Below, piece after piece: positions 10,247 to 18,618 of a DNA stretch of 64,000 nt. The notes beneath the pieces were generated by a model. It saw only the letters and a program-made list of their open reading frames with translations, was not told the DNA's origin and did no database searches. The stretch spans positions 1 to 64,000 of the forward strand of contig CANQNN010000013.1 of assembly GCA_947625205.1 (NCBI GenBank). Reading direction: 5' to 3'. This DNA comes from an uncultured Lachnospiraceae bacterium. Lineage in GTDB: Bacteria; Bacillota; Clostridia; Lachnospirales; Lachnospiraceae. Position 1 is the first letter of the stretch; each line of letters opens with the position of its first letter. A program made the translations under genes and the position numbers.

Positions 10247-11308
10247 TCACATATCCATAATATACTTTACCATATGCTGATTGAAGTCATAAACATTGTC
10301 CTGTGTAAATTCCATATCCAGCAATTTGGCGCATATCTCTGTTATTCTATATGTAAAACATCTCAAATACGTATTAGTGCGTATATTGGGGCAGTATTTC
10401 ATTGCCGTTTCTTTCAAGAGGGACAGTTCAGCTGCGCCCATCAGGATCCCCCTTGCTACAGCCATCCGAATAGTCAATTCGATCCCCCATCTCCAGAACA
10501 AATACTCCAACTCCGATGGAAACCTGTCGATAAATCCTCTCGCCTTAAGATCTTCAAATAATAGGACCCAGACATGAAGATTATCCATTTGATGTCCATT
10601 CCAGCTTCCCTTTGTAGTTCCTTCCGGGTTCTGAAAACAATAATGCAGCACTGCATCCAAAAAAACATGTTTCACTGCGTACAGTCTGACAGGCAGGACA
10701 AACGAAGGTTCCTCACAGATCAAATGCTCTGCAAATTTGATCTGATGTTCCCGTATAAGCTGCGTGGAATATATTTTATTCCAACACCCAAAGGTCAATT
10801 CATCCGTAGAGGTAAGTATGTACTTACGCCGTTCCCCGTCAGTCCGCACCAGGATCTCACGGCTTCTGTTGCCGCATGCAAGCGGCGTATCAATTTCATC
10901 ATAGGTAGTCACATCTTGATTGCAAAACTCGACCACATCGGCGTTCTCATGTGTTATCACATTGTACAGCAGCTCCAGCGCTTCCACTCTCAGCCAGTCA
11001 TCGGAATCGCAAAACAGAAGATACTCACCGCTTGCGTAGGAAATACCGACATTCCTCGCGCCGCCCTGTCTGAGATTCTCCTCCAGCCTGACCGCAATAA
11101 TGCTGTCCGGATATCGGTTTTCATACTGCATGATCGCTTGCCATGTTGCACCGTCATCCGTAGAAGCATCGTCTACCAGTATGATCTCTATATTTTCTAT
11201 TCCTATCGTCTGTCCGATCAGATGATCCACGCAATGATGCAGACAGGCCGCCGCATTAAAGCACGGAACCACTACACTGATCTTCTTCATATCCTTCTCT
11301 GTTTTCAT
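10247..11308 (-). CDS. GT2 glycosyltransferase
   Basis: KISVVVPCFNAAACLHHCVDHLIGQTIGIENIEIILVDDASTDDG...LLFCDSDDW. Confidence 0.88.
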   Translation of the reverse strand: MKTEKDMKKISVVVPCFNAAACLHHCVDHLIGQTIGIENIEIILVDDASTDDGATWQAIMQYENRYPDSIIAVRLEENLRQGGARNVGISYASGEYLLFCDSDDWLRVEALELLYNVITHENADVVEFCNQDVTTYDEIDTPLACGNRSREILVRTDGERRKYILTSTDELTFGCWNKIYSTQLIREHQIKFAEHLICEEPSFVLPVRLYAVKHVFLDAVLHYCFQNPEGTTKGSWNGHQMDNLHVWVLLFEDLKARGFIDRFPSELEYLFWRWGIELTIRMAVARGILMGAAELSLLKETAMKYCPNIRTNTYLRCFTYRITEICAKLLDMEFTQDNVYDFNQHMVKYIMDM

Positions 11309-11327
11309 TATCTTGTATTATACCCCG

Positions 11328-12398
11328 TTAGCATTTTCCCGTAAGGCACTGCATTATCAAACGATCCAGTTCTGTCGCGTTCTCCGGCGTCAATTCCAGA
11401 TCCATAATATGATGTATGATCGCTTCCTCCGTCTCTTTGGGATCATAATGCCCCAACAGCGGATTGCTGCGTATATTGGGGCAGTATTTCACCGCTATAT
11501 TTTTCAGGAAAGACAACTCGGGTGTGTGTCCCCCATATAGTTTTTTAATGGCAGCCATCTTAATAGTCAGTTCGATCCCCCAGCTCCAAAACATATATTC
11601 CAATTCCAAAGGGAATTTATCCACAAATCCTCTCGCCTTAAGATCTTCAAACAGCCGGACCCACACATTGGCATTATCCAGCTGACGCCCGTTCCAGCTT
11701 CCCTTCATAGTTCCCTCTGGATTTTGATAGTAATAATGCAGCACTGCATCCAAAAAAACATGTTTCACTGCATACAGTCTGACAGGCAGGACAAACGAAG
11801 GTTCCTCGTAGATCAGATGCTCTGCAAATTTGATCTGATGTTCCCGTATAAGCTGCATGGAATATATTTTATTCCAACACCCAAAGGTCAATTCATCCGT
11901 AGAGGTAAGTATGTACTTACGCCGTTCCCCGTCAGTCCGCACCAGGATCTCACGGCTTCTGTTGCCGCATGCAAGCGGCGTATCAATTTCATCATAGGTA
12001 GTCACATCTTGATTGCAAAACTCGACCACATCGGCGTTCTCATGTGTTATCACATTGTACAGCAGCTCCAGCGCTTCCACTCTCAGCCAGTCATCGGAAT
12101 CGCAAAACAGAAGATACTCACCGCTTGCGTAGGAAATACCGACATTCCTCGCGCCGCCCTGTCTGAGATTCTCCTCCAGCCTGACCGCAATAATGCTGTC
12201 CGGATATCGGTTTTCATACTGCATGATCGCTTGCCATGTTGCACCGTCATCCGTAGAAGCATCATCTACCAGTATGATCTCTATATTTTCTATTCCTATC
12301 GTCTGTCCGATCAAATGGTCCATACAATGATGCAGATACGATGCCGAATTGAAACACGGAACTACTACACTCACTCTTTTCATAGCTGGTCTCCCCAC
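11328..12398 (-). CDS. GT2 glycosyltransferase (tandem paralog of 10247..11308)
   Basis: Almost identical central ~580 bp to the neighbouring gene, with a divergent C-terminus. Confidence 0.88.
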   Translation of the reverse strand: MGRPAMKRVSVVVPCFNSASYLHHCMDHLIGQTIGIENIEIILVDDASTDDGATWQAIMQYENRYPDSIIAVRLEENLRQGGARNVGISYASGEYLLFCDSDDWLRVEALELLYNVITHENADVVEFCNQDVTTYDEIDTPLACGNRSREILVRTDGERRKYILTSTDELTFGCWNKIYSMQLIREHQIKFAEHLIYEEPSFVLPVRLYAVKHVFLDAVLHYYYQNPEGTMKGSWNGRQLDNANVWVRLFEDLKARGFVDKFPLELEYMFWSWGIELTIKMAAIKKLYGGHTPELSFLKNIAVKYCPNIRSNPLLGHYDPKETEEAIIHHIMDLELTPENATELDRLIMQCLTGKC

Positions 12399-12407
12399 CC
12401 CGAAAAT

Positions 12408-13613
12408 TCACAGGTACTCGTCCTCTTTTAGCTCAAACAGCCCGGTCAGTCCTTGCCGATACCCAAACCTTTCTCTCACAGCTTTCTGCCCGGCCTGTGC
12501 GATACATTTGCGTTTATCTTCATACCGTAAATAATGATCGATCTTATCCATGCATTCTTCTGCGCTGTCATAGCAGACATACTCCGCATTTTCCTTGAAA
12601 AACTCATCTATCTCCGGCTGCCTGTTGGTCAGTACAAAACCGCCGCATGCCATGATATCCAGTACCCGGAGCGGGATCCCCGAATGGATCGACCGAAGTG
12701 AAATGTTCAGATTGATCCTGCTTTGCGCAAACACAAGAGGCATCTGCATGTGATAATCCACGCCCCCTTTATGGTACTTCTGCAGCAGCGGATACCCTGC
12801 AAGGTCTGAAGCCGAATACAAAGCGAAGCGATACTGCGTCCCGAAGCGCTCTGCGATCTGATGCAGCAGGATCCGCCGTTCTTCTACAGTTACCTTTTTC
12901 TCCAGGACAGAAGCCAGCAGGATCTCCGATGGATCCGCGAAATAATCTTCTCCCAGCATCGATCCGTTTTCTTCCATTCGCTTGTGTATCTGTTCCAGCG
13001 GAAGTTCACCTGCTGCGACTGCTTCGCGAAGTAGATCCCTGTCATAACAGAAGCTCTATCTGCGGATCCATTCATCCGCAACATCTCTTTCCCGATCGGT
13101 CAAGAGAAGATCATAATAATTATGCTCGTCCGTATACAGCGACCCCACGAAGGATATGTCGCTGCAATAGGGATCTTTCAGCCGCTTCGGCGTCTTACGG
13201 ATCATATCCGCGAAATACGCCGTATCTACAGAAAGCGGCACATGATATACCGTCTGCACGCCATGTTCCCGAAGCCGTTTCACCATATCCCGGTCAAAAA
13301 TACCGATATGATTACAGGGCAGCATAATGTGTTTTGCATACAGCGTAAAATGCGGACAGTCGTAGACCCATGCGTAATAGGGGATCTTACAGGTATCACA
13401 GATCATGGATATTATGGGAAAATAGTTAAAAGATATAACTGCCTCTATACCGTTTTGGTGAATGAAAGGTATCATATCCGCAGCCAGTTCCAGATCGCGG
13501 GTATAATGTCTGCAGGGTTTATCATACCAAACAACCTCAAACTTAAAAATGCTCAGTTTTTCTGCGAAGATCTTCTCATTATTCGCTTTCCATGAATACA
13601 GGAGCAGTTTCAT
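12408..13613 (-). pseudogene. CgeB/DUF3880-like glycosyltransferase interrupted by one in-frame TAG at 13056-13058
   Basis: ORFs 13056..13613 (N-terminal half) and 12408..12977 (C-terminal half) are in the same frame. Translation runs DVADEWIRR-TAG-SFCYDRDLLREAVAAGELPLEQIHKRMEENGSM. Both halves match intact paralogs in the window. Confidence 0.8.
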
Positions 13614-16600
13614 ACTTGCACTTTTTTCTCCGTAAAAATACTATCGTTAAGAAATCTCCGGGAATCAGTTATCCACGCAGATAATTTTGCATCGACATCG
13701 GTATAATCCACACTGCCTGTCATTGCCTCTATATCCCACATATCGTCTTCTTGCACGATCCTGTCTGCAATCTCCGGAAACTGTCTGAATGTCTGAAATC
13801 TTTCCGACTGCCTGTTGATAACCGCTGTAAATCTTTTGTGAAATATCAGGGAAAAACAGGTGCCATGAAATGAGTCGGTAACAATATAGGAAGCATTACG
13901 CAAATAGGAAAGCCACTTCTCCGGACTCAATCCCGATTTGATATTGTCATATTCCAACACACGCAGGCAATGATCTTGTTCTCGCAGATTCGCATCCACT
14001 ATATAGATCATTTTAATGCCACCCAATGCCTTCTGCAGCTGCAGGCACAAATCTCTCTTCTTCTTGTTCGGATTCAGCAGATAGGCGGCGATATACGGTT
14101 CCGTCTCCTGCACTGGCGTATCGCACAGCATTTCATCGTAGTCTGCCTGTTCCAGCAAAAACACGGGATCTACGACCCACGATGCCTCCACTCCATAATG
14201 TTCCCGGCAAAGTGCCACGCCAAATTCTTCCCGAACGGATATTGCCTGATATCCTGAAAGTAACTTTTGTCCAACTTCCTGCGGCGGGGCTCCAGACGCC
14301 GTCCCAAATGATGATGCATAGGCGATCCTTCGTTTTTGTTCTCCTGCAAAACCCAACAGGAAATATTGCTCACATTGATAACACTTCGACAAGCAATAAT
14401 TCCATACCTGATCAGATCCCACCATATAAGTATCGCAACACTCGTCCAACGTCTTATAATCACTCTGGTGAAAATAATCGGAGCTAAGTATATATCGCTG
14501 TTTGGCGAATACCTGAAATTGCTCTGCCGGTGTCAGGGGGCAAAAATTATCCAGCATGATCACATGCAGCCCCAATCTGCTCAAATACTCATACAATGCA
14601 TAATTTGTCAACGCATTTCCATAATTGATCGACCACATACACACCAAGGCAATATCAAAATGGATCTGCTCCTTTGCGCTCTTTATGATCTGCGCAATCG
14701 ACCTATTGCCGCGCATTTTCCATTGTTCAAAGAAAATATCCCGAAATTTGGACCGTTTTACCGGCTCACTGATACACGGATTATGCCTCCTGGCATCTTC
14801 AATGTTAAAAGCGGATATTTTTTGCAGCTTCGGCATGATCTTTCTTAACGCCGATGCCCCTTTTACACTATTGAGAGTCACCATGGATGTCCCCATGCCA
14901 TCATCCATATCGCAGAGCGTCTGAATGCCCCAAAAGTCCCCTAATGTGATATCACTGTATTTTTTGTTCTTAAACCGGCAGCTGTAACAAGCAGAACGCA
15001 ATGTCCAGTTTCTAAGGAACCCGTATATATAAGGATCGTCATCGGGTCCGCCTATGTATTCCCCGCCATCCACATCCTTCACATAGATGCCGGTGCTCCA
15101 GCCAAATACTGATTTTTTGCGAAACGATACTGCGGCTATTTTACTTTTATCTCCCAAATATTCATTCAGTATCTGCGGAGACGGCACTCCATGACAAACT
15201 ACATCCGCGACCAGAAAGTTTTCATATTCCCTGCCCAGATATCTCTTTAAGCCTGCCGCCTGACACGCGCAGCCTGTAAACAACACTTCTCTGCCCTCTT
15301 CCAAGAGCTCTCTGATTCGAGGGTATACGCGGTCACCAATACTGCTCTGTACATATTTGGAGGACATCATTCGTTCTACATCTTCTTCCCTGTTGGAGAC
15401 GATGTGATGCACCCCCCCCCATGTGTCATCCCACACTGCACCGCACACATAACCGCCGTTGTCCAATACGCTGTCTGCCAAAAGCTTGAAAATACCGCCA
15501 GACGAACTCTTTTGGCGCACTTCTCTATCGCCCATGGCCGCATAGCACGTCGCAGGAGGCAACGTACCGTCTGTCTCATTGCACACAGGACATACTGCCT
15601 TACAACGTCCGCATCTTGTGCACTTATCCTGATCGATCACAGGGATCGGGAACCCTTCATCAGATACCTCTTGCGAAATGGCATCTACGGGACATACACT
15701 TTGGCATGCCATGCATCCCGTACATTCATGAACTCCGGTAATATCATTTGTTTCAATTATCTCCGGATCACTTGATGGATGTAAGAGATCCCATTTTTCT
15801 TTCGCATACGCCCGATAATCTTCATCTGTAAAAAGATTTATGATACACTCACAATAAAATTCTTCACAGCCATATGTAACCGCCTCGTCCCAAACTGCGT
15901 CGAATTTCTTTTTCTTTAACAGAGCCATCCCCAGATGATCACGGAAAGCATCCATAATATAACACTGTGCAGCGATCTTATCACGATTTCGTTTGCCTAC
16001 GCTGTTTTCCGATTCATAGGCGACCGCCAGGATCTCATCCACCAGATCGATATCATATTTTTGAGCGATCCGTATCGACAGTTCATAGTCTTCCAATGAC
16101 CGAAGCTGTTCGCAAAAACCGCCCACCTCCAGAAATACACTTTTACGGACTACCAGAGTGATCATCCCGATCAGCGGCTGCAACAGCAGCGTATGAAAAA
16201 TATAACCGGATTTGCTCGACCACGCCATTCTTTTATGCGGATACACATACTTGAAACTGCCATTGACAAAAAACATACTGTAAACAGCGCCTACGCGATC
16301 GTCGCAGCCAACGAAATGCCCCATCTGTTTTTCCAGCTTATCCTCATACCATTCATCATCGCTGTCGTGAAACGCAATATACTCTCCTCCGGCATAAGAG
16401 ACTCCAACATTCCTGGATGCCGCAGCGCCAAGATTCCTATCGTTTCTGACATAAACGATATTTCTATCCGTGATCTGTCCGTATTCCGCCTGTACAAACT
16501 CCATCGTACCGTCCGTGGAACAGTCATCCACAATAATGATCTCATAATTCGGATACGTCTGGGACAGCACACTGTCAATGCAGCGTTTGATGGTATGTTT

Positions 16601-17296
16601 CCTGTTATAAGTCGGTATGATAACACTGACAAGCGGCTGCAGATATTCCCTCACGAATTTCTCTCTTTCCTGCTCATAATTCACGCTGTTGATCATACCG
16701 CAATCATGCAGGCACCAGGGCTGGTCCATACGGGGCACCACTACCTTATATCCCCTCCTGATGAATTCCATGCTCTGTGAACAGTCATAAAAATCCCACT
16801 TGTCAAAAAGATCCTCCCGCCAGGGAATATCATACTGCGTCACCATCAGGAAACCATCGATCGCCTCCACCTGCGCATAATCGCCTTCTATTTCATGATC
16901 AAAAGATGTCTGCGACATTTCCCATATATTGCCGCCATACATCCGGCCGCATCTTTGAGCTTTCCACATAATACCGGACGATGGAAGTTTAACAGCTCCA
17001 ACATTTCCAATCATGCCGATCTGGGGATCACTCTGAAAAATGCGAAGGCAATTCCGGATAAAATCAGGATCGATAATAAAAGTATCCTGATGCAGATACA
17101 CTTTATATTTAGCCGGAGAATATTGCATCCCCTCATTATATCCCGATGTCATGGAACGGGCATCTTCTATTGTAAGCACTTCGATCCGATATCCGTCCGG
17201 TATACGCAAATGATCGATATAATACATACATTCGCCTGCATATAAAGGATCGTTGCTACACATAATAAAACAGATCAGTTTTTCATCCATTATCAC
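13610..17296 (-). CDS. Multidomain protein: GT domain + GT2 + 2x[4Fe-4S] ferredoxin/FrhB-like + polysaccharide pyruvyltransferase
   Basis: ICFIMCSNDPLYAGECMYYI (glycosyltransferase-like); PLVSVIIPTYNRKHTIKRCIDSVLSQTYPNYEIIIVDDCSTDGT (GT2); CTGCMACQSVCPVDAI and CTRCGRCKAVCP; ADVVCHGVPSP...SDITLGDFWGI (FrhB); GSDQVWN...VTDSFHGTCFSLIFHKRF (pyruvyltransferase). The tool start is a GTG at 17296; an ATG lies at 17290. Confidence 0.85.
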   Translation of the reverse strand: MIMDEKLICFIMCSNDPLYAGECMYYIDHLRIPDGYRIEVLTIEDARSMTSGYNEGMQYSPAKYKVYLHQDTFIIDPDFIRNCLRIFQSDPQIGMIGNVGAVKLPSSGIMWKAQRCGRMYGGNIWEMSQTSFDHEIEGDYAQVEAIDGFLMVTQYDIPWREDLFDKWDFYDCSQSMEFIRRGYKVVVPRMDQPWCLHDCGMINSVNYEQEREKFVREYLQPLVSVIIPTYNRKHTIKRCIDSVLSQTYPNYEIIIVDDCSTDGTMEFVQAEYGQITDRNIVYVRNDRNLGAAASRNVGVSYAGGEYIAFHDSDDEWYEDKLEKQMGHFVGCDDRVGAVYSMFFVNGSFKYVYPHKRMAWSSKSGYIFHTLLLQPLIGMITLVVRKSVFLEVGGFCEQLRSLEDYELSIRIAQKYDIDLVDEILAVAYESENSVGKRNRDKIAAQCYIMDAFRDHLGMALLKKKKFDAVWDEAVTYGCEEFYCECIINLFTDEDYRAYAKEKWDLLHPSSDPEIIETNDITGVHECTGCMACQSVCPVDAISQEVSDEGFPIPVIDQDKCTRCGRCKAVCPVCNETDGTLPPATCYAAMGDREVRQKSSSGGIFKLLADSVLDNGGYVCGAVWDDTWGGVHHIVSNREEDVERMMSSKYVQSSIGDRVYPRIRELLEEGREVLFTGCACQAAGLKRYLGREYENFLVADVVCHGVPSPQILNEYLGDKSKIAAVSFRKKSVFGWSTGIYVKDVDGGEYIGGPDDDPYIYGFLRNWTLRSACYSCRFKNKKYSDITLGDFWGIQTLCDMDDGMGTSMVTLNSVKGASALRKIMPKLQKISAFNIEDARRHNPCISEPVKRSKFRDIFFEQWKMRGNRSIAQIIKSAKEQIHFDIALVCMWSINYGNALTNYALYEYLSRLGLHVIMLDNFCPLTPAEQFQVFAKQRYILSSDYFHQSDYKTLDECCDTYMVGSDQVWNYCLSKCYQCEQYFLLGFAGEQKRRIAYASSFGTASGAPPQEVGQKLLSGYQAISVREEFGVALCREHYGVEASWVVDPVFLLEQADYDEMLCDTPVQETEPYIAAYLLNPNKKKRDLCLQLQKALGGIKMIYIVDANLREQDHCLRVLEYDNIKSGLSPEKWLSYLRNASYIVTDSFHGTCFSLIFHKRFTAVINRQSERFQTFRQFPEIADRIVQEDDMWDIEAMTGSVDYTDVDAKLSAWITDSRRFLNDSIFTEKKVQV
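15412..15420 (-). repeat. Poly-G(9) homopolymer (C9 on + strand) inside the multidomain fusion gene
   Basis: gatgc a ccccccccc atgtg; coding strand ACA TGG GGG GGG GTG CAT (TWGGVH). Confidence 0.95.
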
Positions 17297-18129
17297 TATC
17301 CCCGCAATCCCAATGCCTCAGACAATAATCTTTGGGCTTCTTCATAATACCCGTCCTCTTTAGCCACAAGTAATATTTCCGTCATCGTTCTGTCCAAAAG
17401 ATCGCCCTCGATCAATTGTTCCCGATATTTACGGACCATAAAACAGCGTGTTTCAAGATACCCCTCAGAATTAGATGACACGCTTCCCTCCGACGGATGC
17501 ACCAATACCAACGGCGTCTCCACGAATCCAATGTCCCACTTCTGTGCAACTCTCAGGACAAACTCCCAGTCCTCAAGACAGCTTAGGCTTTCGTCAAAAA
17601 CTCCCACATCGTCCAGGCACCTTTTGCGCACCAAAACAGACGGTGTCCCTATCAGATTCATGGGAAGCAGCTTTAGCAGCATTTTCTGCCCGTCACCCGA
17701 AAGCTCGGCGCTGTTTAGCTCCTCTGAAGGAAAGATACCGGATAGTCCGGTATCAAACATCACTTTCATTCTGCAGTAAACAAGCCCGACGCCGTCCGGT
17801 GAACGCCGCATTAGCTCCATTTGTTTCTCCAGCTTCTGAGGCATCCACTCATCATCACTGTCCAGAAAGGCGATATACTCGCTTTGTGCCGCCCGGATAC
17901 CGGTATTTCTTGCCCGGGATGCGCCGCCGTTATTCTGATACAAATATCTTATCCTCGCATCCTCAAATCCATCTACGATTTGTCTGGTATGATCCGTAGA
18001 ACCGTCGTCAACAATAATAAGTTCAAAATTTTGATATGTCTGATTCAGCACGCTGCATATGGCATCCACCAGATAGGCATCCCTGTTGTATGTAGGAATG
18101 ATCACGCTGACTTTTTCATTCTGATCCAT
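17296..18129 (-). CDS. GT2 glycosyltransferase
   Basis: KVSVIIPTYNRDAYLVDAICSVLNQTYQNFELIIVDDGSTDHT...FLDSDDEWMPQKLEKQ. Confidence 0.9.
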   Translation of the reverse strand: MDQNEKVSVIIPTYNRDAYLVDAICSVLNQTYQNFELIIVDDGSTDHTRQIVDGFEDARIRYLYQNNGGASRARNTGIRAAQSEYIAFLDSDDEWMPQKLEKQMELMRRSPDGVGLVYCRMKVMFDTGLSGIFPSEELNSAELSGDGQKMLLKLLPMNLIGTPSVLVRKRCLDDVGVFDESLSCLEDWEFVLRVAQKWDIGFVETPLVLVHPSEGSVSSNSEGYLETRCFMVRKYREQLIEGDLLDRTMTEILLVAKEDGYYEEAQRLLSEALGLRG

Positions 18130-18168
18130 ATTACTCCTGTTTCCTTCCTTTCACGCCCATATGTACGA

Positions 18169-18570
18169 TCACATTTTTTTGATCGTCTGCTGAACTTTAT
18201 CCAGATGTTCAGGCGCAACGCAATATTTCATTACAATAAGCATTTCCTGCGGGGTTACCCGGTTATTGACCGTGAAAGCATAAAAATCAGACAGATTGGC
18301 ATCCATCAAACCAAATTCGATCCGGTGCAGGTAAAATTTCAGGATCGTATACCGCTCTAACAGCGCCTCCACCGAACCCGTTTTATCCAGGACCGTCTCC
18401 TTGCCGGACGCCTTCTCTTCTTTATATATCTTAAGCAGGAAATGAACTGCAGCCAGATCATTGTCGCCTTTCAATAGTTCCATATTGAGAAAAAGCGTTT
18501 CATCGATCCTGTCATATTCATGATCCGCAAGCAATTCATTGATCCTGGCGCGCAGCTCTTCCTTGTTCAT
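18169..18570 (-). CDS. Hypothetical protein (133 aa)
   Basis: Intact ORF in a gap between convergent/divergent genes; no family recognised. Confidence 0.6.
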   Translation of the reverse strand: MNKEELRARINELLADHEYDRIDETLFLNMELLKGDNDLAAVHFLLKIYKEEKASGKETVLDKTGSVEALLERYTILKFYLHRIEFGLMDANLSDFYAFTVNNRVTPQEMLIVMKYCVAPEHLDKVQQTIKKM

Positions 18571-18618
18571 TGTAATCTCCCCATAGATTTCTTCGGCAGT
18601 TTATGATACTATATTAAC

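Noticed and set aside
12890-13084. 64-aa minus-strand ORF suggesting a frameshift in the CgeB-like gene
   Set aside because: The flanking halves are already in the same frame; the lesion is a nonsense codon, not a frameshift.
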